Positions 47,862 through 56,978 of a stretch of DNA of 64,000 nt are shown piece by piece. The stretch covers positions 3,410,001 through 3,474,000 of the forward strand of contig NZ_CP060789.1 of assembly GCF_014489575.1 (NCBI RefSeq), read 5' to 3'. Origin of the DNA: Tessaracoccus defluvii. Its GTDB lineage: Bacteria; Actinomycetota; Actinomycetes; Propionibacteriales; Propionibacteriaceae. Position 1 is the first letter of the stretch, and the number at the start of each line of letters is the position of its first letter. The notes below the pieces were generated by a model. That model did no database searches. It saw only the letters and a program-made list of their open reading frames with translations, and had not been told where the DNA came from. The position numbers and the translations under genes are program-made.

Positions 47862-49691
47862 TCAGCCGCGGTCACCGTCCGTGGTGTCCTCGAACGCGGC
47901 TCGCTGCTTCTGAATCGCGCTGATTCGATCGACGTCGAACTTCAGGCTGCGGTCGAAGCCGTAGATGCCGTTCTGTTCCTGGAAGGTGTCCGTCAGCTGC
48001 GTGTAGCAGTAGCCGAACATGCGGGGATCCTCGAGCAGCACGTTGGTGAGGCCTTCGAACCGGGCGTACCACTCCTCCAGCGTGCGCACCCGGGAGCCGT
48101 AGCCCCAGGAATCGACGCGGTTCGGATCCTGCTCGGCATCCGGGTCGACGGCCGCCAGTTCGCTGTTCCACCAGATGCCGCCGTACTCGGAGACGAAGTA
48201 CGGCTGGCCGGCGTAGTCGATGGAGATGACCCGCCCGTCGTGCTCGTTCTGGTACGGGGTGTCCGTGGCCAGCCCGGCGTGGTTCTCGCGGAACTTCGCA
48301 GGGTTCTGCTCGTAGTCGTGCGAGTCGTAGACGTCGGCGCCGCGCACGCGGTGCGAGTAGCCGGACGTGTCCAGGACCGGGCGGGTGGGATCGGACGCCT
48401 TCGTTGCCAGGTACATGCCGTGGGTCACGTCGTCGAGCTGCGAGATCCGGTCGCCCATCGGCTGCCAGGTCTCATTGAGCGGGCACCAGCCGACGATCGA
48501 CGGGTGGTTCCTGTCGCGTCGCAGCACCTCCACCCACTGGGTGATGAAGGATGCCGTCGGCTGCTGGTGGTCGCCCGCTGGGCCGTGCCCGCCGGCTCCC
48601 CAGTCGCCGAACTCGCCCCAGACCAGGTAACCGAGCTTGTCCGCGTGGTAATAGAAGCGCTCCTCGAACACCTTCTGGTGCAGCCTCGCCCCGTTGAAGC
48701 CAGCGGCCATGGCCAGCTCGATGTCCGCGCGCAGGGCTTCGTCCGACGGGGAGGTCATGAGGGTGTCCGGCCAGTAGCCCTGGTCGAGGACGAGCCGCTG
48801 AAACACCGGCTCCCCGTTCAGCAGCAGGCGCCGGCCGTCGATGGTCACCGACCGGAGGCCGGCGTAAGAGCCGACCTCGTCGAGGAGTTCGTCGCCGGCG
48901 ACGACGCGGACCGTGAGGTCGTAGAGGTGCGGATCGGCGGGCGACCAGGTGCGGACCCTGTCGGCCGGGATCGGCAGCCGCAGGCTGGGACCCATCTCGA
49001 CGACGGGGACGGAGGCGCGAGCGACCTCGCCCGCCTCGTCGCGGAGGACGGCCTCAAGCGTCGTCCCGGGGCGGTGGCCGGAGATTTCCGCGCCCACCGT
49101 GAAGGAGGTGTCGCCGAGGTTCGGCACGATGTGGACCGAGGAGAGGTGGGTCCGTCCGACGGCCTCAAGCCACACCGTCTGCCAGATGCCGGTGGTGCGC
49201 GTGTAGAAGCACTCGGAGTTGTAGTACCAGTTGGCCTGCTTGCCGCGAGCCTGCGGCACACCGTGCGGATCCCGGGCCCGGACCACGAGGGTGAACTCTT
49301 CCCCGGCGGTGACGAGTCCGGCGAGGTTCGCCGTGAAGGAGGAGAAGCCGCCGCGGTGCCGGGCGACCTCCTGGCCGTCGACCCACACCGTCGCGTCGTG
49401 GTCGACGGCCCCGAAGTGGAGCAGGACGTCGCGACCCTCCCACGATTCGGGGAGCCGGACCGTCCTGCGGTACCAGACCGCGTTGAGGAAGTCAGTGTCG
49501 CCGATGCCGGAGGCGGTCGACTCGGGGGCGAACGGCACGAGGATCTCGCGGCCGTAGGGGGCATCGACGAGCCCGCGCTCGAACCCGGAGTCCCCGGCGT
49601 CGATCTCGAACTCCCAGGTGCCGTTGAGGTTCAGCCAGTCGGCCCGGACCAGCTGTGGTCGGGGGTGTTCCGGCTTGGGGATGACGCTCAC
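47862..49691 (-). CDS. Glycoside hydrolase family 2 (beta-galactosidase/beta-glucuronidase-like)
   Basis: 609 residues, no signal peptide, so cytoplasmic. Sugar-binding jelly-roll (about 10-185: LNLNGTWEFEIDAGDSGFERG, WYRRTVRLPESWEG), immunoglobulin-like domain (about 190-285), TIM barrel (about 290-590) with acid/base Glu in GWCPLNETW and nucleophile Glu in FVSEYGGIWW. Cleaves a beta-linked sugar imported by the adjacent ABC system. The exact sugar is not evident; DSHDYEQNP and GFNGARLHQKV fit a GH2 subgroup common in actinobacteria. Part of a locus controlled by the LacI regulator at 53178. Confidence 0.9.
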   Translation of the reverse strand: MSVIPKPEHPRPQLVRADWLNLNGTWEFEIDAGDSGFERGLVDAPYGREILVPFAPESTASGIGDTDFLNAVWYRRTVRLPESWEGRDVLLHFGAVDHDATVWVDGQEVARHRGGFSSFTANLAGLVTAGEEFTLVVRARDPHGVPQARGKQANWYYNSECFYTRTTGIWQTVWLEAVGRTHLSSVHIVPNLGDTSFTVGAEISGHRPGTTLEAVLRDEAGEVARASVPVVEMGPSLRLPIPADRVRTWSPADPHLYDLTVRVVAGDELLDEVGSYAGLRSVTIDGRRLLLNGEPVFQRLVLDQGYWPDTLMTSPSDEALRADIELAMAAGFNGARLHQKVFEERFYYHADKLGYLVWGEFGDWGAGGHGPAGDHQQPTASFITQWVEVLRRDRNHPSIVGWCPLNETWQPMGDRISQLDDVTHGMYLATKASDPTRPVLDTSGYSHRVRGADVYDSHDYEQNPAKFRENHAGLATDTPYQNEHDGRVISIDYAGQPYFVSEYGGIWWNSELAAVDPDAEQDPNRVDSWGYGSRVRTLEEWYARFEGLTNVLLEDPRMFGYCYTQLTDTFQEQNGIYGFDRSLKFDVDRISAIQKQRAAFEDTTDGDRG

Positions 49692-49743
49692 GCTGATCGT
49701 CTCTCTCTCTTTGCTGTGGTGTAGGTGAGGAGTGGGGGAGGGC

Positions 49744-50571
49744 TCAGCCCTTGATGCCGGTCATGCTGACGCCCTTGACGATGAACCGTTCGAGCAGGAT
49801 GAACAGCACGATCATGGGCAGCGAGGCGACCATGTTCGCCGTCATCGGCAGCACGCGGTCGATCGTGTAGGTGCCGGCGAAGGTGGGAATACCGATCGGC
49901 AAGGTGAACATGTTGCTGTTCATCGAGACGAGCAGCGGCCACAGGTAGTTGTTCCAGCTACCCGTGAACGAGAAGATGCCGACGGTGATCATGATCGTCT
50001 TCGACAGCGGCAGCACGACGTGCCAGAAGATGCGCCAGTAGCCGGCGCCGTCGATGCGGGCGGCCTCTATCAGTTCGTTGGGGATCTGCCGCATGAACGC
50101 CACCATGATGATGAGGTTCATCGAGACGGCGATGCCCGGCAGGAGCAGGCCCGGGTACGTGTCGACGAGGCCGAAGCTGTTGGTCGTCACGAAGAGCGGG
50201 ATGATCATGGCCTCGACCGGGATCATCATGCCCAGCATGAAGTAGATGTAGAGGATCCCGCGGCCGCGGAATCCGATCTTGGCGATCGCATAGGCGGCGA
50301 GCGGGGTGACCACCAGGGTCAGCGCCGTCGACAGGACCGCGACGAGGGTGCTGTTGTACACCCAGATGATCACGTCGGAGCCGAGCAGGACCCGCGGGTA
50401 GTTCTCGAGCGTGTACGGCGGCAGGAACCAGTTGATCGAGTTGCCGATCTGGCTGCCCTCCCGCTTCAGGGAGACGGCGAGCGCCCAGACGACGGGCAGC
50501 AGCACGATGATGGCCGAGAAGACCGTGAAGACGGTGAGGAAGACCCCACCGAAACTCATCCGCTTCTTCAT
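49744..50571 (-). CDS. Carbohydrate ABC transporter permease (MalG-type)
   Basis: 275 residues, six TM segments, EAA-loop EAARIDGAGYWRIFWHVVLPLSK. Start MKKRMSFGGVFLTVF overlaps the upstream permease gene by ATGA. Forms the inner-membrane channel with the MalF-type partner. No ATPase gene is in the cluster, so it probably uses a shared MsiK-type ATPase encoded elsewhere (known for CUT1 systems; inference here). Confidence 0.93.
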   Translation of the reverse strand: MKKRMSFGGVFLTVFTVFSAIIVLLPVVWALAVSLKREGSQIGNSINWFLPPYTLENYPRVLLGSDVIIWVYNSTLVAVLSTALTLVVTPLAAYAIAKIGFRGRGILYIYFMLGMMIPVEAMIIPLFVTTNSFGLVDTYPGLLLPGIAVSMNLIIMVAFMRQIPNELIEAARIDGAGYWRIFWHVVLPLSKTIMITVGIFSFTGSWNNYLWPLLVSMNSNMFTLPIGIPTFAGTYTIDRVLPMTANMVASLPMIVLFILLERFIVKGVSMTGIKG

Positions 50572-51449
50572 GAGCGCTGGCTCCTTCCCTGCAGGCGGAC
50601 CTGGACCAGCGAGAAGACCAGGAGGATGACGAACAGGGCGAACGACATGGCGGAGGCGTATCCCATGTTGTCCTTGCCGAAGCCCTGGACGTAGACGTAC
50701 TGGACGATCGACCTCGTCGAGGTGCCCGGGCCGCCGCCGGTGATCAGCTGTGTCTGGCCGAAGACCTTGAAGGAGGCGAGCACCTGGAGCAGGAGCACGA
50801 GCCAGTGCGTGTTCGACAGCAGCGGCAGCGTGATCGAGAACAGCTGCCGGAACTTCGAGGCGCCGTCGATGTCGGCCGCCTCGTAGACCTCGTCGGGGAT
50901 CTCCTGCAGGGCCGCGAGGTACAGCAGCATGCTGAAGCCGACCGTCCACCACACGGTCGTCACCGACAGGGTGATCCAGTTGAGGCCGTTGCCCTGGATC
51001 CACTGCGGCTCGACGCCCGGGGGCAGCAGGCCGATGTCGTGGAGCAGGTTGTTGATGAAGCCCTGGTGCGGCTCCGCCATGAAGATGGCCACGAACGAGA
51101 TCACGGAGACCGACAGGACGCTCGGGATGTAGAACGCCGAGCGGGCGAACTTCCGGATCTTCGTGGGGCGGTTGGCCATGAGGGCGAACGAAATGGCGGT
51201 CAGCATCAGCATCGGCACGGTGATGAGCGTGAAGATGGTGGTGTTGCCCAGTGCGCCCCAGAAGTACTTGTCCCCGAACGCCTTGGTGAAGTTGTCGAGG
51301 CCGACGAACTTCTGGGGGCCCATCAGCCCCCACTTCCACAGGCTGATCCACATGCCCTGGAAGACCGGCCAGATCGTGAAGACCGTGTACAACAGCCCGA
51401 AGGGCAGTATGAAGAGCAGGGCGATCCAGAATCTCTTCTTCGATTCCAT
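50568..51449 (-). CDS. Carbohydrate ABC transporter permease (MalF-type)
   Basis: 293 residues, six TM segments, EAA-loop YEAADIDGASKFRQLFSITLPLLS. ATG at 51449 (MESKKRFWIALLF) is 6 nt after AAGGAGGA; a GTG at 51455 is too close to that site. CUT1 family. Co-transcribed with the substrate-binding protein gene upstream. Confidence 0.93.
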   Translation of the reverse strand: MESKKRFWIALLFILPFGLLYTVFTIWPVFQGMWISLWKWGLMGPQKFVGLDNFTKAFGDKYFWGALGNTTIFTLITVPMLMLTAISFALMANRPTKIRKFARSAFYIPSVLSVSVISFVAIFMAEPHQGFINNLLHDIGLLPPGVEPQWIQGNGLNWITLSVTTVWWTVGFSMLLYLAALQEIPDEVYEAADIDGASKFRQLFSITLPLLSNTHWLVLLLQVLASFKVFGQTQLITGGGPGTSTRSIVQYVYVQGFGKDNMGYASAMSFALFVILLVFSLVQVRLQGRSQRS

Positions 51450-51562
51450 TGACACTCCTCCTTGAGTGGCAGGTACTTGCGATGCCGATCGCTCGGCCGG
51501 GCCGGTGCCTGGCGTGGGGTCCCGCCAGGCACCGGCGGTCGGCTGAGGCGACGGTTCCTGAC

Positions 51563-52927
51563 TCAGGAGAGGTCGGACTCCATCTCGCTGATCATGTCCT
51601 CGATGCCCTGTGCGGGCTCGGCCTGACCGGCCCAGATCATGTTTAGGTTCGTGATCATGGTCTCCTTGAGCGCGTAGAAGTTCTCGTTCTGCGGGGGCAG
51701 GATCGCGGTCTCCTTCGCCTCCATGTAGTTGCTGCGGAAGGGCAGCTTGGCGTACTCAGGATTGTCGGTCACGGTCTTGTTGGACGGGATCTGACCGGAG
51801 GAGGCCCAGGTGAGCCCACCCTCGGAGGCGACGTAGTTGATGAAGTCCACAGCCGCCTGGGTGTCCTCGGCGCTGCGATCCTTCTTGGTCGGGATGATGA
51901 GAACGTGCGAGTCGGCCCAGCCGGCATCGCTGCCGTTGAAGAGGCTCGGGAACGGCTGCAGACCGAAGTTCAGCCCGTCCGTGCCGCTGAACGGGCCCAC
52001 CGCCCAGGTGCCGCCGAAGAACATTCCGGCCTTGCCCTCCTGGAACAGCTGCTGCGCGTCCTGGATGCCCTCGAGCGAGTAGCCGTCGGCCCAGATGCTG
52101 TTGACGAACTCGGCTGCCTCAACGGCCTTGTCCTTGTCGATGGTGATCTCGCTGCCGTCGTCGGAGACGATGGGCGTGCCGCCGAGCTGGAAGTAGGTGG
52201 CCCACCACGTGCGGTAGGGGTCATCGCCCTGCTGCGACAAGGAGATCGGCGCGGTGCCCTCCGGGGCGGAAGCCTTGATCTTCCCGAGGACGTCGAGGAA
52301 CTCCTCGGAGCTCTCGATGGAGATCATCCCGTCGCCGTCGGGGGCGACTCCTGCCGCGGTCAGCAGGTCCGAGTTGGTGTAGAGGATCCAGGCATGGGTG
52401 TCCAGCGGAATCGCGTACTTCTCGCCGTCGAACGTCACGCTGTCGACAGAGGCCTTCGGGTAGTCGTCCCAGTTCGTCCCGGCTGCGGTGGCGTACTCGT
52501 CGATCGGCTGGACGATGCCCTTCGCGACGAGCTCCGGGAGTTTGGACACGTGGGAGACGCCGATGTCCGGGCCGCGGTTCGCGGCGACGGCCGTCGACAG
52601 CTTCGTGTAGTAGTCGGCCCACACGAGCATGACCGACTGGACGCCCTTCGAGGGGCTAGTTCCGTTGTAGTCGGTGATGATCTGGTCCATGAAGGCGCCG
52701 TCGCCGCCGGAGAACAGCGACCAGAAGACGAGCTTGTTCGGGTCGACTTCCACGCTCTCCGGGTCGTTGACTGTGCCGTCCTCGTTGACCGCGGGCAGGC
52801 TGCCGCTGGACGAGGGGGCGGGATCAGTCGCGCCGCCACCGCCGCCACCGCCGCCACCGCCCGCGCAGGCCGTGAATGCAAGGGATGCTCCGAGCGCCAG
52901 CGCGCAGAGTCTGAACAACTTCTTCAT
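51563..52927 (-). CDS. Sugar ABC transporter substrate-binding lipoprotein
   Basis: 454 residues, start MKKLFRLCALALGASL after AAAGGAGACCCC. Lipobox FTACAGG, followed by ten consecutive glycines encoded by a GGC/GGT repeat, then a Ser/Pro tether. The CUT1 family-1 binding fold shows LVFWSLFSGGDGAFMDQIITD, AIPLDTHAWILYTNSDLL, and GKAGMFFGGTWAVGPF. Catches an oligosaccharide or glycoside for the two permeases. First gene of the operon 52927 to 47862; the intergenic region upstream has two LacI-type operators. Confidence 0.93.
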   Translation of the reverse strand: MKKLFRLCALALGASLAFTACAGGGGGGGGGGATDPAPSSSGSLPAVNEDGTVNDPESVEVDPNKLVFWSLFSGGDGAFMDQIITDYNGTSPSKGVQSVMLVWADYYTKLSTAVAANRGPDIGVSHVSKLPELVAKGIVQPIDEYATAAGTNWDDYPKASVDSVTFDGEKYAIPLDTHAWILYTNSDLLTAAGVAPDGDGMISIESSEEFLDVLGKIKASAPEGTAPISLSQQGDDPYRTWWATYFQLGGTPIVSDDGSEITIDKDKAVEAAEFVNSIWADGYSLEGIQDAQQLFQEGKAGMFFGGTWAVGPFSGTDGLNFGLQPFPSLFNGSDAGWADSHVLIIPTKKDRSAEDTQAAVDFINYVASEGGLTWASSGQIPSNKTVTDNPEYAKLPFRSNYMEAKETAILPPQNENFYALKETMITNLNMIWAGQAEPAQGIEDMISEMESDLS

Positions 52928-53030
52928 CTTCGGGGTCTCCTTTCTGCGGCGCGACGTCTGTGTCCACGCCCAATAACCCAAAGCCCAGGCGCCTGTTGTG
53001 GTGGAGATCGCTCCCGACGCCCAACGCGGT

Positions 53031-53086
53031 TTGCCTCGATGCAACCCGCGTTTGCCACGAGTGTAAGCAAATTTGCCTCGATGCAA
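53031..53086. promoter_or_regulatory. Paired LacI-type operators
   Basis: TTGCCTCGATGCAA occurs twice, at 53031-53044 and 53073-53086 (42 bp apart, four helical turns), each a near-perfect palindrome TTGC-MTCGAK-GCAA. A looser TTGC...GCAA dyad (53052-53070) sits between. Located between the divergent binding-protein gene and the LacI regulator gene, so they likely control both. Confidence 0.75.
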
Positions 53087-53177
53087 CCGGGATGTCCGAA
53101 TCTTTATAGGATCGTTGTCATCGCCCCGCGTCTGAGCCGCCGGGGCGCCCGTGAGAGGCTAAGGGCGGGGGTTGAGA

Positions 53178-54221
53178 ATGGTTTCCAGACGGGATGTCGC
53201 GACCGATGCGGGGGTCTCCGAGAGGACCGTCTCGAACGTCGTCAATGGGTTCGAACACGTGGCCCCAGCCACCAGGGCGAGGGTGCTGGCCAGTATCCAG
53301 CGGCTGTCGTACCGGCCGAGTGAGCTGGCCCGCAGCCTGAAGCGTGGGCGGTCGGGGCTCATCGGGCTCATGTTGCCCCAACTCGACAACCCGTACTTCG
53401 CCGAGATCACCCGCACCCTGGTGCAGGAGGGGACCAGCCATGGGTTGACCGTCGTCATCGACCAGACGGACGGCGACCGGGCACTCGAACTCGCGTGGCT
53501 GGGCAGGGCGAACGGCGCGCTCTTCGACGCCATGATCCTCAGCCCGCTCAGCCTCGTCCGCACGGACTTCGACGCCCTGCACCCGGGGATCCCGATCGTG
53601 TTCCTCGGCGAGGACCACTATCCGGGTTTCGACCGGGTGGCCGTCGACAGCGTCGAGGCGAGCCGGACCGCGACGGCGCATCTGCTCGCGGCCGGGAGGC
53701 ATCGCATCGCAGCATTCGGCGCCAACACGAGGCCTGGCGGCACCAGCGCCCAGCGGCTCGCGGGGTACCGGGCGGCGGTCGAAGATGCCGGTGTCGAGTT
53801 CGACGAGGAGCTCGTGATCCATCTCAGCGGCTTCACGCGGGCCGAGGGATACCGTGCGATGTGCGAACTGCTGGATCGCGGCGTCGAGGTGGACGGGATC
53901 TTCTGTTTCGCGGATCCCATGGCGCTCGGTGCCATCCGCGCCCTGAACGAGCGGGGCATCCGGGTCCCGGAGGACGTGGCCGTGGTCGGATTCGACGACG
54001 TCGAGGAGGGGCTGTTCTCCACCCCGAGCCTCACCAGCATCCGCCCGGACAAGGACTGGCTCGCGCGGACCGCCTTCGACCGGTTGCTCAGGCGGCTCAA
54101 CGGCGAGGACCTGCAGCCGGAGTTCCTTCCCATCCCCTTCGACCTGACGGTCAGGGAGACGGCTCCCGCGCCCGGAACCCAGGGGCGGGTGCCGGAGCTG
54201 GCTGAGGCTAGGGCAGACTAG
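53178..54221 (+). CDS. LacI-family transcriptional regulator
   Basis: 347 residues from ATG (MVSRRDVATDAGVSERTVSN); an in-frame TTG at 53172 is possible. HTH and hinge (VSERTVSNVVNGFEHVAPAT; YRPSELARSLKRGRSGLIGL), then the periplasmic-binding-like sensor (LPQLDNPYFAEI, VFLGEDHYPGFDRVAVDS, DVAVVGFDDVEEGLFSTPSLTSI). Predicted repressor of the sugar operon, relieved by the imported sugar or a GH2 product. The MFS gene starts 5 bp downstream. Confidence 0.92.
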   Translation: MVSRRDVATDAGVSERTVSNVVNGFEHVAPATRARVLASIQRLSYRPSELARSLKRGRSGLIGLMLPQLDNPYFAEITRTLVQEGTSHGLTVVIDQTDGDRALELAWLGRANGALFDAMILSPLSLVRTDFDALHPGIPIVFLGEDHYPGFDRVAVDSVEASRTATAHLLAAGRHRIAAFGANTRPGGTSAQRLAGYRAAVEDAGVEFDEELVIHLSGFTRAEGYRAMCELLDRGVEVDGIFCFADPMALGAIRALNERGIRVPEDVAVVGFDDVEEGLFSTPSLTSIRPDKDWLARTAFDRLLRRLNGEDLQPEFLPIPFDLTVRETAPAPGTQGRVPELAEARAD

Positions 54222-54226
54222 CCCCC

Positions 54227-55462
54227 GTGCGTTGGTTGGCTCTTCTCGGCGGTGTCCTCATCCAGTTGGTGATCGGGGGCGTGTACGCGTGGAGCCTTTT
54301 CGGCCGCGCGTTGCAGCAGCCCGACACGATGGGGCTCGGCCACGTCGCAGCGACCGTCCCGTTCGAGGCGGCCATCGGCATGATCTTCGTGGGCACCTCC
54401 GTCGGGGGTCGGCTGCAGGACCGCAGCAGTCCCCGCGTGGTCGCGCTGGTCGGCAGCGTCCTCTACGGCCTCGGCCTCATGCTCGCCTCGCTCGCCCGTG
54501 ACGGCGGTGACCTGTGGCTGCTCGTCCTCGGCTACGGCATCATCGGCGGATTCGGGCTCGGCATGGCCTACATCGTGCCGGTCGCGCTCCTGCAGAAGTG
54601 GTTCCCCCGGCAGCGCTCGCTGGTGACCGGCATCGCCGTCGGCGGGTTCGGCTTCGGCGCGACGCTGACGACCCCGGTCGCGCAGTGGCTGCTGTCGCTG
54701 GACCCCGGGGCGCCGGCCGCGGCGTTCCTGCCGCTCGGCGCCGGCTACCTGGTGCTCGGGGTCATCGGGTCGCTGCTCATGTTCCCGCCGCCGGCTGCCG
54801 AGGCCGACCGGACGGTGGCCGCCACCGGCGACCTGACCGTGCGGGAGGCGCTGCGGACACCGCACTGGTACCTCCTCACGGGGGTGCTGGTCGTCGCCGT
54901 CGCCGCCGGCATCTCCCTGATCTCGATGATGGCGGGCGCGGCGGTCGACGTCGCAGGCTTCGACGTCGCGGCGGCGGCCACCATCGTGGGCGTCCTGGCC
55001 CTGTTCAACGGTGCAGGCCGCATCGCGTGGGCCGCCGTGGCGCAGAAGGTCGGAGCGGTGCCGGTCCTGATCGTCATTCTGGCGCTCGAGGGCCTCGCGC
55101 TGATCGCGCTGCCCCACGCGACCGGGCTGGGCTTCGTCGCCCTCGCCGCCGTCGTCTACCTCTGCTACGGCGGGGCGTTCGGCACGTTGCCGGCGGCGTC
55201 GGGTGCCGCCTTCGGGCTCACCCATGCCGGAGCCATCTACGGCCTGATGCTCGTCGGGTGGTCGCTGGCGGGGGTGCTGGGTCCGGTGGCCGCGGCGGGC
55301 CTGGTGGGCGACGGCGCCAACTACGTGCTGGCGTTCACCGTGATGGGCCTGGTGGCGGTCGTGGGCATCGTGCTGCCGCTGGTGCTGCGGAGGCTTCCCA
55401 GGACGCCGAAGTCAGCCCACAAGGGCCTCGAGCGCGACGCGGACGCCCTGCTCGCGCAGTAG
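54227..55462 (+). CDS. OFA-family MFS transporter
   Basis: 411 residues from GTG (the coding region reads RWLALLGGVLIQLVIGGVYAWSLF). Twelve TM segments. OFA (oxalate/formate-antiporter-like) features: GVYAWSLFGRAL in TM1, GGFGLGMAYIVPVALLQKWFPRQRSL, and GGAFGTLPAASGAAFG. Substrate unknown (carboxylates are typical). Begins 5 bp after lacI and may belong to its transcript. The 3' end overlaps the convergent dehydrogenase gene by 51 bp. Confidence 0.88.
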   Translation: MRWLALLGGVLIQLVIGGVYAWSLFGRALQQPDTMGLGHVAATVPFEAAIGMIFVGTSVGGRLQDRSSPRVVALVGSVLYGLGLMLASLARDGGDLWLLVLGYGIIGGFGLGMAYIVPVALLQKWFPRQRSLVTGIAVGGFGFGATLTTPVAQWLLSLDPGAPAAAFLPLGAGYLVLGVIGSLLMFPPPAAEADRTVAATGDLTVREALRTPHWYLLTGVLVVAVAAGISLISMMAGAAVDVAGFDVAAAATIVGVLALFNGAGRIAWAAVAQKVGAVPVLIVILALEGLALIALPHATGLGFVALAAVVYLCYGGAFGTLPAASGAAFGLTHAGAIYGLMLVGWSLAGVLGPVAAAGLVGDGANYVLAFTVMGLVAVVGIVLPLVLRRLPRTPKSAHKGLERDADALLAQ

Positions 55463-56866
55463 CGTCAGCGCCCGGAGGTAGGGGTCGACGAACCTGCCCT
55501 GGTCGGCCAGGTCACCGAAGAGTTCCGGGTCACGCAGGAACCCCACCGGGTCCTCACTGAGGCGCTGGGCCGCCGCGATCACCTCGCTGCGGCGGTTGTC
55601 GACCACCTCGTCGGGGCGACACTCTGCGTAGCGTGCCCAGCTGGCGACCACGGCCGCGCTCACGTCGACGGGCCTCCCCGTGGCGAGCAGGTCGCGCACG
55701 ACGGGAAGGAGGAACTTCGGGATCCGGTCCGAGGTCTCGGCGGCCAGCCGGGCGAGGGTGTCGGCGATGGCCGGATTCCCGTACCGCTCGAGCAGCGTCG
55801 CGGTGTAGTCGGCCAGATCGATCCCGGGTGCGGCTCCGGGCAGAGAGACGATCCCCTCCCTGTCCCAGTAGGCGCGCAGGAGCCGCGCGATGAGCGGATC
55901 GGCGACGGCCTCGTGGACGTAGCGGTGGCCGAGCAGGATGCCGAAGAAGCACATGGCCTGGTGGGAGGCGTTGAGCAGCCTGAGCTTCATGTGCTCGTAG
56001 GGCACCACGTCGTCGACGAGCTGGGCCCCGACGAGGTCCCAGTCCGGGCGTCCCAGGGGGAAGCGGTCCTCGACCACCCACTGGGCGAAAGGCTCGGCGA
56101 TCACGGGCCAGCCGTCGTCGATGCCGTAGCGCTCGCGGAGGGAGGCGCGGTCGGCGTCCGTCGTCTGCGGCGTGATCCGGTCGACCATCGAGTTCGGGAA
56201 CGCCACCTCCTCCCGGACGAACCGGCCCAACTCCTGGTCCCGCAGTGCGGCGTAGGCGGAGAATGCCCGCCGGGCGACGTCACCGTTGGAGGAGATGTTG
56301 TCGCACGACAGCACAGCGAAAGGCGGGATGCCGCGTTCGTGGCGCACGCGCAGGGCCTCCACCACCAGGCCGAAAGCGGTGAGGGGGCGGGCCGGGTCGG
56401 CCAGGTCGGCGACGATCGCCGCCGCGTCGCCGGCGAACTCCCCGGTCGCCTCGCTGAGGTTGTAGCCGCCCTCCGTGATCGTGAGCGTCACCAGCCGGGT
56501 CGCCGGGTCGGCCATCCTGGACACGACCGCGGCAGGATCGTCCGGGACGAACAGGTAGTCGGCCAGTGAGCCGACGACGCGGACCTCCTCGTGCCCGTCC
56601 GGGTGCCGGAGGACGAGGGTGTAGCGGTGGTCCTGAGCCCGCAGGACGTCACGCATCCTGGCGTCGCCGGGCAGCAGCCCGACGCCGCAGATGGCCCAGT
56701 CGCGGGCGAGTCCCTGGTTCATGAGGCGATCGAGATACATCGCCTGGTGGGAGCGGTGGAACCCGCCCACCCCGATGTGCACGATGCCGACGGTGAGGTC
56801 GGAGCGGGCGTAGCGGGGGGCTTCGACGCCGAGAGGGAGGTGAGCGGACTGGGCGGGGGAGGTCAT
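55412..56866 (-). CDS. Mannitol dehydrogenase-family oxidoreductase (mannitol 2-dehydrogenase or fructuronate reductase)
   Basis: 484 residues. NAD-binding N-terminal part (TVGIVHIGVGGFHRSHQAMYLDRL), family motif ITEGGYNLSEATGEF, FAVLSCDNISSNGDVARRAF, VAFPNSMVDRITPQT, catalytic Lys region YEHMKLRLLNASHQAMCFFG. Reduces or oxidises a polyol/ketose or fructuronate. The neighbouring GH2 and sugar importer would allow a hexuronide pathway, but sequence alone does not separate the alternatives. Length and motifs are complete. Confidence 0.9.
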   Translation of the reverse strand: MTSPAQSAHLPLGVEAPRYARSDLTVGIVHIGVGGFHRSHQAMYLDRLMNQGLARDWAICGVGLLPGDARMRDVLRAQDHRYTLVLRHPDGHEEVRVVGSLADYLFVPDDPAAVVSRMADPATRLVTLTITEGGYNLSEATGEFAGDAAAIVADLADPARPLTAFGLVVEALRVRHERGIPPFAVLSCDNISSNGDVARRAFSAYAALRDQELGRFVREEVAFPNSMVDRITPQTTDADRASLRERYGIDDGWPVIAEPFAQWVVEDRFPLGRPDWDLVGAQLVDDVVPYEHMKLRLLNASHQAMCFFGILLGHRYVHEAVADPLIARLLRAYWDREGIVSLPGAAPGIDLADYTATLLERYGNPAIADTLARLAAETSDRIPKFLLPVVRDLLATGRPVDVSAAVVASWARYAECRPDEVVDNRRSEVIAAAQRLSEDPVGFLRDPELFGDLADQGRFVDPYLRALTLLREQGVRVALEALVG

Positions 56867-56978
56867 GGCGGTCCTTTCTGCAGAGGGGCGCCGTCATGAC
56901 ATCTCGTCGAGGGTCTCGAAGCCTGCGCGCCTGCCGAGGCCACCGTAGCGGGGTCCGACCGACCCGCGAGAGTCACGG

